A stretch of DNA of 64,000 nucleotides from Amycolatopsis sp. 195334CR. GTDB lineage: Bacteria; Actinomycetota; Actinomycetes; Mycobacteriales; Pseudonocardiaceae. Positions 16,732 through 25,326 of the stretch are shown piece by piece (position 1 is the stretch's first letter; each line of letters opens with the position of its first letter). Below the pieces are notes generated by a model. It saw nothing but the letters and a program-made list of their open reading frames with translations, did not search any database and was not told where the DNA came from. The translations under genes and the position numbers were made by a program. The stretch is taken from assembly GCF_017309385.1 (NCBI RefSeq), contig NZ_JAFJMJ010000001.1:124001-188000 (forward strand), written 5' to 3'.

Positions 16732-18180
16732 ATGACCGTGGTGAAAACTCTGCTGGAGCTGCCGGAGCTGCGCCTGCGCCTGCGTGGCGGCGGCGACCTG
16801 CTCGACCGGCGGGTCACCCGGGTCTACGGCACCGAACTGCCGGACCCCAGCCGTTACCTCTCGGCGGGTGAACTGGTGCTCACCGGGCTGCTGTGGTGGC
16901 GGGCGCCCGGCGACGCCGATCCGTTCGTGGCGGCGCTCGCGCGGGCGGGCACGGCGGCGCTGGCCGCCTCGGGCGCGGACTCCGGCGGTATCCCCGACGA
17001 CCTGGTCCAGGCCTGCGAACGCCACCACATCCCGCTGCTCGAAGTGCCGCCCGACCTGTCGTTCGCGGTGATCGTCGAGCGGGTGGTGCTGGCGCTGGCC
17101 GCCGAGCGCGAAGCCCCACCGGGCAGGCTGCCCGCCCACGCCGCCGAACTCCCGCTGCCGGACCTGCTGCGGCTGGGTTCGGCCGAACTCGGTGTGCCGT
17201 GCTGGGTGCTGGCGGGGACCGGCCGGGTGGTCGCGGGCACCGGCCTGCTGCTGCCCGAGGCCGAACCGCTGGCCGCCGCGTTCAGCATGGGCGCGGAGGT
17301 GGACAGCAGGCACACCGTGCTGCCCGCCGGTGCGGGGTTCACCGTGCCGTGGGCGCTGGTCACCGGCGGTGCCGCGGACTGGGCCACCGAGCAGCACGAG
17401 ATCGCCGCGGAGGTGGCCGCGCTGGTCGGCCGGTCACGCGTCCAGGCCCGGCAGACGGAGGTCGAAAGATCACTCTTCCGTGGGCTGAACGGGGGCGGTG
17501 ATCTCGGCGACGCCTTCGCCGCGGCGGGCTGGGCGCCGGACACCGCGGTCCGCGTGGTGCTTACCCGGACCGTGGGCGAGGCGGTGGCCGGGGACCTGCT
17601 CGACGAGCTGCTCGCCGGGTACCCGCTGCGCGTGCTGCGCGGCCGGTTCGGCGAGGACTCCTGCGCACTGGTCGCCGCCGACGGCTGGCCCGCCGACTGG
17701 GCCCCGGCCGCCACCCGCGCACTGTCCACAGTGGAGCCCGCACTGGCGGCGGACCGGGTGCTGGTCGGCGTCGGCGGGCCGGCCGCGCTGACCGGGGTGC
17801 GCGGCGCGGTGGAGGAAGCCGTGCACGCACTGGAGGTCGGCGCGAACCGCGAGGACCGCGTGGCCGTGGTCCCCGGCGAGGAGATCGGTGTGCACCGGCT
17901 GGTACTGGCCGGCGTCTCGGACGAACTGCGCACCGCCCTCCGGCGCCGGGTGCTCGGCCCGCTGCTGGACTACGACGCCGCGCAGCACAGCGACCTGGTG
18001 CACACGGTCCGCGTGTTCCTGGAGTCGTCGGGTTCCCCGGCGGTGGCCGCGAAAGCCCTGCACATCCACGTGAACACCCTGCGGTACCGGATCGGGCGCG
18101 CCAGTGAACTGCTGGGCCTCGACCTGACCGACTTCACCAACCAGGTCGACGTCTACTTGGCACTGCGCATCAGCAGTTGA
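16732..18180 (+). CDS. pucR: PucR-family purine catabolism regulator
   Basis: A 482-residue transcription factor. The N-terminal PucR domain begins with VKTLLELPELRLRLRGGGDLL and contains PSRYLSAGELVLTGLLWW. The C-terminal PucR-type HTH is HIHVNTLRYRIGRASELLGLDL (near residue 445). In Bacillus PucR activates purine genes in response to allantoin-type signals. Here it is divergent from the XDH operon, which is its likely target. The ATG at 16732 starts the conserved domain; an ATG eight codons earlier is possible. It overlaps dctA tail-to-tail by 28 bp. Confidence 0.88.
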   Translation: MTVVKTLLELPELRLRLRGGGDLLDRRVTRVYGTELPDPSRYLSAGELVLTGLLWWRAPGDADPFVAALARAGTAALAASGADSGGIPDDLVQACERHHIPLLEVPPDLSFAVIVERVVLALAAEREAPPGRLPAHAAELPLPDLLRLGSAELGVPCWVLAGTGRVVAGTGLLLPEAEPLAAAFSMGAEVDSRHTVLPAGAGFTVPWALVTGGAADWATEQHEIAAEVAALVGRSRVQARQTEVERSLFRGLNGGGDLGDAFAAAGWAPDTAVRVVLTRTVGEAVAGDLLDELLAGYPLRVLRGRFGEDSCALVAADGWPADWAPAATRALSTVEPALAADRVLVGVGGPAALTGVRGAVEEAVHALEVGANREDRVAVVPGEEIGVHRLVLAGVSDELRTALRRRVLGPLLDYDAAQHSDLVHTVRVFLESSGSPAVAAKALHIHVNTLRYRIGRASELLGLDLTDFTNQVDVYLALRISS

Positions 18181-19448
18181 GACATCTGTTCGCGGTCCAG
18201 CTGCTTCTCCGACTTCGCCACCACAAAGGTCGCGACGCAGTTGCCGAGCAGGTTCACGAACACCCGCATCGAATCCATCAGGCGGTCCGCGCCCAGCAGC
18301 AGTGCGACCCCGGCAACCGGGAACGCGCCGATGGCGGCGGCCGTGGCCGAGAGGGCCAGGAACGACGAGCCCGGCACACCGGCCATGCCCTTCGACGTCA
18401 GCATCAGGATGCCCACGGCCACCAGCTGCTGCCCGAGCGACATGTCGACATCGAACGCCTGCGCCAGGAACACCGTGCAGATGGACAGGTAGATCGTCGC
18501 CCCGTCCAGGTTGAACGAGTACCCCGTCGGCACCACCAGCCCGGTCGCCGCCCGCGAGCAGCCCGCGTCGGTCAGCTTGGTCATGATGCGCGGCATCACC
18601 GCTTCGGTCGACGCGGTGCCCAGCGCCAGCAGGAACTCCTCACGGGCGTAACGCACGAACCGCCAGATCGGCACGCCCGCGTAGAACCGCGCGATCGCCG
18701 CGAGGATCAGCGCGAACAGCACCGCGGCCGCGTAGCAGGCCAGGATCAGCTTCGCGTAGGTGCCGAGCGTGCCGATGCCGTACTGGCCGATGATGAACGC
18801 CATCGCGCCGAACGCGCCCAGCGGCGCGGCCCGCATCACCCAGCCCATCACCTTGAAGATGACCAGCTGCACCTGCTCGACGAACCCCAGCACCAGCGGC
18901 GCCTTCTCCCGTCCGAGCACGGCCAGCGCCAGCCCGAAGAACACGGCGAAGAACAGCACCTGCAGCAGGGTGTTCTCGGCGAACGCACCGACCACGCTCT
19001 CCGGAATGGTCTCCAGCAGGAACTCCGAAGTGGACGGCAGGTGCCCGCCCTGGGTCTTCGCGTCCAGCGCCGAAGCATCCAAAGTGGATGGATCGATGTG
19101 CAGTCCGGCACCCGGTTGCCCGAGATTGGCCACCAGCAGGCCGAACAGCAGCGCGAAGGTGGTGACGATCTCGAAGTACAGGATCGCCTTGAAGCCGAGC
19201 CGTCCCACCGCCTTGACGTCGCCGACCGCGGCGATGCCGGTGACCACCACGCAGAAGATCAGCGGCGCGATGATCATCTTGATCAGCCGGATGAAGCCGT
19301 CGCCGACCGGTTTCAGCTCCGCGCCGATGGACGGCCAGAAGTGCCCGAGCAGCACCCCGGCCACCACCGCCACGATGATCTGGAAGAACAGCGAGGTGTA
19401 CCAGCGCTTCTTCTTCGCCGCCGGTTCCACCTTCTCGACGTCGGTCAT
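18153..19448 (-). CDS. dctA: C4-dicarboxylate/cation symporter (DctA-like)
   Basis: A 431-residue DAACS-family transporter. Family hallmarks are the first helix FFQIIVAVVAGVLLGHFWP, the FNLDGATIYLSICTVFLAQA segment carrying the substrate-binding region, GMAGVPGSSFLALSATAAAIG and a final helix ending GADRLMDSMRVFVNLLGNCVA. Succinate, fumarate and malate are the usual DctA substrates. It lies directly upstream of the DUF6986 and malate synthase genes' ends on the same strand but starts after them, with only 34 bp between, so it may be read through from the aceB promoter. Glutamate/aspartate transport is the alternative. Confidence 0.87.
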   Translation of the reverse strand: MTDVEKVEPAAKKKRWYTSLFFQIIVAVVAGVLLGHFWPSIGAELKPVGDGFIRLIKMIIAPLIFCVVVTGIAAVGDVKAVGRLGFKAILYFEIVTTFALLFGLLVANLGQPGAGLHIDPSTLDASALDAKTQGGHLPSTSEFLLETIPESVVGAFAENTLLQVLFFAVFFGLALAVLGREKAPLVLGFVEQVQLVIFKVMGWVMRAAPLGAFGAMAFIIGQYGIGTLGTYAKLILACYAAAVLFALILAAIARFYAGVPIWRFVRYAREEFLLALGTASTEAVMPRIMTKLTDAGCSRAATGLVVPTGYSFNLDGATIYLSICTVFLAQAFDVDMSLGQQLVAVGILMLTSKGMAGVPGSSFLALSATAAAIGAFPVAGVALLLGADRLMDSMRVFVNLLGNCVATFVVAKSEKQLDREQMSQLLMRSAK

Positions 19449-19482
19449 GCGCGCAACCTAAGGTTCGGGAGTTCCGGGCGTG

Positions 19483-20703
19483 TTACGCGCGGCGGACGTA
19501 CCGATCAAGCGTCGCTCTGTCCAAATCGGTCAGTTCCGGCTCGCCGAGCGCCCCGCAGTCCAGGCCTCGGCACAGGTACGCGGCCAGCGCCTGCGCGGTC
19601 GCCGGTTCGTCGAGGAAACCGCCTTCCGCGGCCGAGGCGTAGGCCCTCAGGCGCGCGGCCGCCGCCGAGAAGCCCGAGCGGAAGAACGCGTACGTGGCCG
19701 CGTACCGGCTCGGCAGCTGGTGCGGGTGCAGGTCCCAGCCCTGGTAGAAACCGCGTTCCAGCGAACGCCGGATCAACCGCATCTGCTCGCGCCACGCCGA
19801 CCGCACGGCCTCCCGGTCGCCCACCGGCAGCTTGTTCGCCGAACCGTCGGACAACCGCACGCCCGTCCCGGCCGCGGCCACCTGCATGAACCCCTTGGCG
19901 AAGTCGGCCGCCGGGTGCTCCATGCTCTGGTACTCCGCGCTGATGCCGAGCCCGGCGCTGTAGTCGTACGTCCCGTAGTGCAGCCCGGTGATCCGGCCGC
20001 CGCCCGCCTGGATGATCCGGGCCACGGCGACCGTGCCGTCCTCGGCCAGGATCGACTGCGCCGTCTCCACCTGCACCTCGAACCGCAGCGCGCCGGCCGC
20101 CAGGCCGTACGCGGGTTCGAGCCGCTCCAGCACCGCGGCGCAGGCCTCCACCTGCTCGACCGCGGTGACCTTAGGCAGCGTCACCACGAACCCGGCCGGT
20201 AGGTCGCCACCTTCGAGCAACCCGCCGAGGAACAGGTCCAGCGTGCGGATCCCGCGCCGCCGGGTCGGTTGCTCGAAGCTCTTGAACCGGATCCCGGTGA
20301 ACGGCGGCGCCTGGCCGTTCTTCACCGACGCCGCCAGTTCGGCACCCGCCGCCCGCGCGTCGGCGTCCTCGGTCTCGTCGCCGTGGCGGCCGTAGCCGTC
20401 CTCGAAGTCGAGCCGCAGGTCCTCGATCGGCTCGGCGGCGAGTTTGGCGCGAACCCGCTCGACCACGGTGCCATCGACGTCGTCCGTCTCAAGTGGACCG
20501 TGCTCGGCCAGCGCGGCCAGCGCCTGCTCGCCCCACCGCGCGGCCAGGTCGGCGGTGAACCGCCCGGCGGGCACGTACACCGTGTGCACCGGCTGGCGGT
20601 CGGGCGGCTCACCGGGGTACAACCCGGCGACCCGGGCGTCCACCTCGGCGAGGCGGGCGTCGATGTTCGCGTAGACGTCCTCGGAGAGCCGCCCCTCTGC
20701 CAT
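19483..20703 (-). CDS. DUF6986-type aldolase/citrate-lyase-fold protein
   Basis: A 406-residue protein with a CitE/HpcH-like (phosphoenolpyruvate-utilising superfamily) character: LRLDFEDGYGRHGDETED near residue 98, TGIRFKSFE, ALRFEVQVETAQSIL near 215 (metal-binding Glu) and HYGTYDYSAGLGI. I recognise it as the DUF6986 group, which in actinomycetes regularly accompanies malate synthase in ureide/glyoxylate clusters. The gene lies three bases downstream of aceB. An aldol or lyase reaction on a glyoxylate-derived acid is a reasonable guess; no function is established. Confidence 0.7.
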   Translation of the reverse strand: MAEGRLSEDVYANIDARLAEVDARVAGLYPGEPPDRQPVHTVYVPAGRFTADLAARWGEQALAALAEHGPLETDDVDGTVVERVRAKLAAEPIEDLRLDFEDGYGRHGDETEDADARAAGAELAASVKNGQAPPFTGIRFKSFEQPTRRRGIRTLDLFLGGLLEGGDLPAGFVVTLPKVTAVEQVEACAAVLERLEPAYGLAAGALRFEVQVETAQSILAEDGTVAVARIIQAGGGRITGLHYGTYDYSAGLGISAEYQSMEHPAADFAKGFMQVAAAGTGVRLSDGSANKLPVGDREAVRSAWREQMRLIRRSLERGFYQGWDLHPHQLPSRYAATYAFFRSGFSAAAARLRAYASAAEGGFLDEPATAQALAAYLCRGLDCGALGEPELTDLDRATLDRYVRRA

Positions 20704-20706
20704 CGC

Positions 20707-22284
20707 TTACTTGATCCGCTCGTAGGCGGGCAGGGTCAGGAAGTCGACGAACTCCTCGGCGAGCGCGACCTCCTCGAACAGCTCGACCGCTTCCTTGAGC
20801 AGGTCGGCGTCGATCGCCCCGGTCAGTTCCTGCCGCACGTCGGCGAGCGACTCGCGCACCAGCTCACGGGTCACCGTCTGGCCGTTGTCCAGCTTGGTGC
20901 CGTTGCGCACCCACTGCCACAGCTGCGACCGCGAGATCTCCGCGGTGGCCGCGTCCTCCATCAGGTTGTGGATCGCGGCGGCGCCGTTCCCGCCCAGCCA
21001 GGACGCGATGTACCGGACACCGACGTCGACCGCGCCACGCAGGCCTGCCGCGGTCGCGCCGCCCTCGGTGGAGGCCACGTCGAGCAGCTGCTCCGCGGTC
21101 ACGCTCACCTCGTCACGGGTGCGCTCGAGCTGGTTCGGCCGGTCGCCGAGGACCTTGTCGAACTCCTCCTTGCACAGCCCGACCATGCCCGGGTGCGCCA
21201 CCCACGAACCGTCGAACCCGTCGCCGGCCTCGCGCGCCTTGTCGGCGTGGACCTTCTTCGACGCGTTCTCGGCGACCTCGGGGTCCTTGCTCGGGATGAA
21301 CGCGGCCATGCCGCCGATCGCGAACGCGCCGCGCTTGTGGCAGGTGCGCACCAGCAGCTCGGTGTAGGCCCGCATGAACGGCGCGGTCATGGTGACGCTG
21401 TTGCGGTCCGGCAGGACGAACTTCTCGCCGGCGTCGCGGAAGTACTTGATCACGCTGAACAGGTAGTCCCAGCGGCCCGCGTTCAGCCCGGAGGCGTGCT
21501 CGCGCAGTTCGTAGAGGATCTCCTCCATCTCGAACGCGGCCGGGATGGTCTCGATCAGCACGGTGGCGCGGACGGTGCCGTGCGGGATGCCCAGCTCCTT
21601 CTGCGCGTGCGTGAACACGTCGTTCCACAGCCGCGCTTCGAGGTGGCTCTCCATCTTCGGCAGGTAGTAGTACGGGCCCTTGTCGTTGGCCAGCAGGGCA
21701 CGCACGTTGTGGAAGAAGTGCAGGCCGAAGTCGACCAGCGCGCCGACCCCGGCGCGGCCGTCGAACTCCAGGTTGCGCTCGTCGAGGTGCCAGCCGCGCG
21801 GGCGGACCACGATGGTGGCGTGCTCGACGTCGTCGCGCAGCTGGTAGTTCTTGCCCTCCGGCGTGCTCAGCGAGATGTCGCCGCGGATGGCGTCGCGCAG
21901 GTTGACCTGCCCGCCGACGACGTTGCGCCAGTGCGGGGTGTTGGCGTCCTCCAGGTCGGCCAGCCAGACCTTGGCCCCGGAGTTGAGCGCGTTGATGGTC
22001 ATCTTGCGGTCGGTCGGCCCGGTGATCTCCACCCGGCGGTCGCGCAGCGCCGGCGGCGCGTCGGAGACCTTCCAGTCGGACTCGCGCACGTGCGCGGTCT
22101 CCGGCAGGAAGTCGAGCTTGCCGGTGCGCGCGGCCTCCTCGCGGCGGACGCGGCGGGCCTGGAGCAGCTCGTCCCGGCGAGCGGCGAAGGCATCGTGCAG
22201 ACCGGCGAGGAATTCCAGCGCTTCGGGCGTCAGGATCTCCTCGCCGCCTTCGACGGAATCTCCGAGGACACGAACTTCAGACAT
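20707..22284 (-). CDS. aceB: Malate synthase A
   Basis: A 525-residue enzyme condensing glyoxylate with acetyl-CoA to malate. Family motifs are VLIETIPAAFEMEEILYELR (catalytic Glu), HASGLNAGRWDYLFS and, further on, FDGSWVAHPGMVGLCKEEFDKV. The ATG at 22284 has a GGGGTG site. The gene is divergent from an IclR regulator across 54 bp and is followed by DUF6986 and dctA. In this purine island the glyoxylate is expected to come from ureidoglycolate; no isocitrate lyase is nearby, which supports that over the classical glyoxylate bypass. Confidence 0.93.
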   Translation of the reverse strand: MSEVRVLGDSVEGGEEILTPEALEFLAGLHDAFAARRDELLQARRVRREEAARTGKLDFLPETAHVRESDWKVSDAPPALRDRRVEITGPTDRKMTINALNSGAKVWLADLEDANTPHWRNVVGGQVNLRDAIRGDISLSTPEGKNYQLRDDVEHATIVVRPRGWHLDERNLEFDGRAGVGALVDFGLHFFHNVRALLANDKGPYYYLPKMESHLEARLWNDVFTHAQKELGIPHGTVRATVLIETIPAAFEMEEILYELREHASGLNAGRWDYLFSVIKYFRDAGEKFVLPDRNSVTMTAPFMRAYTELLVRTCHKRGAFAIGGMAAFIPSKDPEVAENASKKVHADKAREAGDGFDGSWVAHPGMVGLCKEEFDKVLGDRPNQLERTRDEVSVTAEQLLDVASTEGGATAAGLRGAVDVGVRYIASWLGGNGAAAIHNLMEDAATAEISRSQLWQWVRNGTKLDNGQTVTRELVRESLADVRQELTGAIDADLLKEAVELFEEVALAEEFVDFLTLPAYERIK

Positions 22285-22309
22285 GTGTGAACACCCCAAC
22301 TTGGAGACG

Positions 22310-22335
22310 TTTTCTATTTTGCGGACTATAGTTTC
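22310..22335. promoter_or_regulatory. Candidate IclR operator with leaderless iclR promoter
   Basis: The short divergent gap between aceB and iclR holds an AT-rich 26-bp element with an imperfect inverted repeat, CTAT (22314-22317) and ATAG (22328-22331) around a GCGG core. A -10-like TATAGT (22327-22332) lies six bases before the iclR ATG, and no ribosome site is present, so the iclR transcript is probably leaderless. A bound regulator would block both directions. Confidence 0.5.
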
Positions 22336-22338
22336 TGC

Positions 22339-23100
22339 ATGGCGGAAACTCAACGCAGGCCCGGCAGTGTGCAGTCGCTGCAGCGGGCCTTTGAGCTGCT
22401 GGAACGCCTGGCCGACGCCGGGGGTGAGGCAAGTCTCTCCGAACTGGCCACCTCATCCGGCCTCCCGATGCCCACGATCCACCGGCTCATCCGGACCCTG
22501 CTCGACCTCGGGTACGTCCGACAGCACACCAATCGCCGGTACGCCTTGGGAGCCCGGCTCATCCGGTTGGGTGAACACGCGGGGGTGCAGTTCGGCACCG
22601 CGACCCGGCCGCTGCTCGCCGAGCTGGTCGAGGAGACCGGCGAGACGGCGAACCTGGCGATCCTGGAGCGCGACGAGGTGGTCTACGTCGCGCAGGTCCC
22701 GTCGAAGCACTCGATGCGCATGTTCACCGAGGTGGGCAGGCGGCTGCTGCCGCACGGGACCGGGGTCGGCAAGGCCATGCTCGCGCGACTGCCCGCCGAC
22801 GACGTGCGCGCGCTGCTGGCGCGCACCGGTACGCCCGCGTACACCACGCACACCCTGACCGACCCGGCCACGCTGCTCGACCACCTGCGTGAGGTGGCCG
22901 AGCAGGGGTACGCGCTGGACGAGAGCGAGCAGGAGATCGGCGTGCGCTGCGTGGCGGTCGCACTGACCGGCACGCCGACCCCGGCCGCGGTGTCGGTGTC
23001 CGGCCCGGAGGGACGGCTCACCAAGGAGGCGGTCTCGCGCATCGCGCCCGCGGTTCAGCGGGTGGCGAAGGAGCTGTCGGCGCGGATCACGGCTTCGTGA
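22339..23100 (+). CDS. IclR-family regulator (AllR/glyoxylate type)
   Basis: A 253-residue IclR repressor. The N-terminal winged helix is VQSLQRAFELLERLADAGGEASLSELA then LPMPTIHRLIRTLLDLGYV. The C-terminal effector domain contains VSKHSMRMFTEVGRRLLPH-like and GYALDESEQEIGVRCVAVAL motifs. Divergence from malate synthase in a purine island matches actinobacterial AllR, which senses allantoin intermediates and represses ureide genes. Other IclR ligands, such as glyoxylate, remain possible. It overlaps the GNAT gene tail-to-tail by 14 bp. Confidence 0.85.
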   Translation: MAETQRRPGSVQSLQRAFELLERLADAGGEASLSELATSSGLPMPTIHRLIRTLLDLGYVRQHTNRRYALGARLIRLGEHAGVQFGTATRPLLAELVEETGETANLAILERDEVVYVAQVPSKHSMRMFTEVGRRLLPHGTGVGKAMLARLPADDVRALLARTGTPAYTTHTLTDPATLLDHLREVAEQGYALDESEQEIGVRCVAVALTGTPTPAAVSVSGPEGRLTKEAVSRIAPAVQRVAKELSARITAS

Positions 23101-23581
23101 GTTCGGGCGCGAGCAGGTCCATCAGGAGGCCGTCGCGCCAGGTGCCGTCGCGGCGCTGCTCGTACTGGCGCAGCACACCGACCGGCCGGAAGCCGAGCCT
23201 GCGGTAGACCGCGATCGCCCGCTCGTTCTCGGCGGCCGGGTCGATGGTCAGCCGGTGGTGGCCGCGTTCCTCGATGAAGTACGTGGCCAGCCGGTGGATC
23301 GCGGCCGTGCCGATGCCGCGGCCGTGCCAGTCCGGGTGCACCGCGAGATCGATGCCCGCGTGCCGGTACTGCGGGGTGGTTTCCTCCGAACCCTGGATCA
23401 CGCCGACCACGGTGCCCTCGAACTCGATGGCGTACGAGGTGGTGTCCGGGTCCTCGGGCGCGACCAGTTCGGGGGTCTCCACGTCCGGATCGCCCCACCA
23501 GGCCGCGACCTCGGGCGTGGCGAGGATCTCGTGCACGCGCGGGGCGTCGTCGCCGGTGAGACGGCGTAGTTCGATGGTCAT
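23087..23581 (-). CDS. GNAT family N-acetyltransferase
   Basis: A 164-residue acetyltransferase. The acetyl-CoA binding motif A is DLAVHPDWHGRGIGTAAIHRLA (near residue 80), and motif B is IDPAAENERAIAVYRRLGFRPVGVLRQYE. The general shape, including AAWWGDPD near residue 26, resembles aminoglycoside 6'-N-acetyltransferases and siderophore lysine acetylases, but no substrate can be assigned. It stands alone between iclR and ftsY. Confidence 0.85.
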   Translation of the reverse strand: MTIELRRLTGDDAPRVHEILATPEVAAWWGDPDVETPELVAPEDPDTTSYAIEFEGTVVGVIQGSEETTPQYRHAGIDLAVHPDWHGRGIGTAAIHRLATYFIEERGHHRLTIDPAAENERAIAVYRRLGFRPVGVLRQYEQRRDGTWRDGLLMDLLAPELTKP

Positions 23582-23671
23582 TCAGGTCCTCCTCGAAGCG
23601 GTTGCGGATGACGGCGAACCGTCGAGGAGGTGGGGCGCGGGAAGGGCGTCAACCGGGCATGGCCGACATTC

Positions 23672-23696
23672 TGCCCCGGCCGCACCGGCCGGGGCA
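23672..23696. terminator. GC-rich hairpin downstream of ftsY
   Basis: A 10-bp perfect stem (23672-23681 with 23687-23696) with a five-base loop lies just after the ftsY stop on the reverse strand. A run of five T follows on the plus side (23701-23705), immediately before the ftsY stop, so a plus-strand U-tail exists while the ftsY transcript has only the GC hairpin. Both are compatible with actinobacterial termination. Confidence 0.6.
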
Positions 23697-23705
23697 TCGG
23701 GTTTT

Positions 23706-25184
23706 TCAGCCGAGCAGGGCGTCCACGAAGGCACCGGCCTCGAACGGCGCCAGGTCGTCCGCGCCTTCGCCGAGGCCGACCAGCTTGACCGGCACGCCCA
23801 GCTCGCGCTGCACCTGGAAGACGATGCCGCCCTTGGCGGTGCCGTCCAGCTTGGTCAGCACGATGCCGGTCACGTCCACCACCTCGGCGAACACGCGGGC
23901 CTGCATCAGCCCGTTCTGGCCGGTGGTGGCGTCGAGCACGAGCAGCACCTCGTCCACCTTGGCCTGCTTCTCCACCACCCGCTTGACCTTGCCCAGCTCG
24001 TCCATCAGGCCGGTTTTGGTGTGCAGGCGGCCGGCGGTGTCGACCAGCACGGTGTCCACGCGGGCCTCGGTGCCGCGCTTGACCGCGTCGAAGGCGACGG
24101 CGGCCGGGTCGGCGCCCTCCTTGCCGCGGACCACCTCGGCGCCGACGCGGTCGGCCCAGGTCTGGAGCTGGTCGGCGGCGGCGGCGCGGAAGGTGTCGGC
24201 CGCGCCGAGCAGGACGTCGCGGCCCTGTGCCACCAGCACCCGGGCGAGCTTGCCGGTGGTGGTGGTCTTCCCGGTGCCGTTCACCCCGGCGACCAGCACG
24301 ACCGCGGGCTTCTTGTCGTCGCCGGTGCCGTGCGGGAGCGCGCGCACCGCGCGGTCGCCGTCGGTGGCCAGCGCCTCGATCAGGACCTCGCGGAGCACGG
24401 CCCTGGCGTCCTCGGAGGTGCGGACCGCGCGCACGGACAGTTCGGAACGCAGCTTCTCGACGATCTCGGTGGTGGTCGCCGCACCGAGGTCGGCGACCAG
24501 GAGGGTGTCCTCGACGTCCTGCCAGGAGTCCTCGTCCAGGTCACCGGCGCCGAGCAGCCCGAGCAACCCCTGCCCGAACGCCGACCGCGACTTGGACAGG
24601 CGCCCGCGCAACCGCTCGATCCGCCCAGCCGCCGGCGCGATCTCCTCCACCGGCTCCGGCGCTGCCTCGGGCTTGGTCTCGGGCTTCGCCCCGGTCGTGG
24701 GCTTGGCTTCAGCCTCGGGCTTGGCCCCGGCTTCGGGCTTGACCCCGGCCGCAGGCTTGGCTCCTGCCTCGGGCTTCGCCCCGGCTTCGGGCTTGGCTCC
24801 GGTCTTCGGCTTGGTGTCGGTGTCGGGCTCCGCCTCGGGCTCGGCCGCGGCTTCCGTGTCCTCCGGCAGGCCGACGTCGACGATCCCCCGGCGAGGCGCG
24901 TCCCGCGGCACCGAAGCGTCGTCACCGACGCCCGGCTGCCCGTCGACCTCGGTGCGCTCACCGGCCGGGTGCGCCTCGGCCTTCTCCCCGCCGGGCGCCA
25001 GCGCGATGCCACCACCCGCCTGATAACCACCGCCCTTGGGCTTGACCTCCTTGGCCTGCTCGGCCTTGTCGGTCTCGGTCAGGCTGATCTTGCGCTTGCG
25101 CGCCACGATCAGCCCGGTGACCAGCGCGACCGCCAGCACCACGACGACTACGACGATGATCCAGAACCAGAGGTTGCTCGACAC
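23706..25184 (-). CDS. ftsY: Signal recognition particle receptor FtsY
   Basis: A 492-residue SRP receptor GTPase that docks ribosome-SRP complexes at the membrane. It begins with one transmembrane helix (residues 5-28), then a long acidic/Ala-Lys-Pro linker (about residues 95-170) with degenerate KPEAGA repeats, then the NG domain. G motifs are VAGVNGTGKTTTTGKLA, DTFRAAAADQL, VDTAGR and LTKLDGTAKGG. The GTG at 25184 opens directly at the membrane helix. The linker is longer than a minimal NG protein but variable linkers are normal in actinobacteria. It sits 4.8 kb from smc, its usual near neighbour. Confidence 0.96.
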   Translation of the reverse strand: MSSNLWFWIIVVVVVVLAVALVTGLIVARKRKISLTETDKAEQAKEVKPKGGGYQAGGGIALAPGGEKAEAHPAGERTEVDGQPGVGDDASVPRDAPRRGIVDVGLPEDTEAAAEPEAEPDTDTKPKTGAKPEAGAKPEAGAKPAAGVKPEAGAKPEAEAKPTTGAKPETKPEAAPEPVEEIAPAAGRIERLRGRLSKSRSAFGQGLLGLLGAGDLDEDSWQDVEDTLLVADLGAATTTEIVEKLRSELSVRAVRTSEDARAVLREVLIEALATDGDRAVRALPHGTGDDKKPAVVLVAGVNGTGKTTTTGKLARVLVAQGRDVLLGAADTFRAAAADQLQTWADRVGAEVVRGKEGADPAAVAFDAVKRGTEARVDTVLVDTAGRLHTKTGLMDELGKVKRVVEKQAKVDEVLLVLDATTGQNGLMQARVFAEVVDVTGIVLTKLDGTAKGGIVFQVQRELGVPVKLVGLGEGADDLAPFEAGAFVDALLG

Positions 25185-25326
25185 GCGGCCATCCTCGCAT
25201 CCGAGCCCCCCGGCCCCCATCCGCCCCCGCGCCCAGGCCAAGCATCCACCGAGGTGAACTCGGTTTGGACAAGAAGTAACGATTCCGCTTGCGCCCCGCC
25301 CGCGCCAAGGACTAGACCACTCCTCC

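Noticed and set aside
23087..23581. Aminoglycoside acetyltransferase resistance gene
   Set aside because: Similarity is limited to general GNAT motifs; nothing in the sequence or neighbours supports a drug substrate.
24661..24860. CRISPR-like or tandem repeat array
   Set aside because: The periodicity is codon-based degenerate repeats within the FtsY linker, with no spacers or Cas genes.
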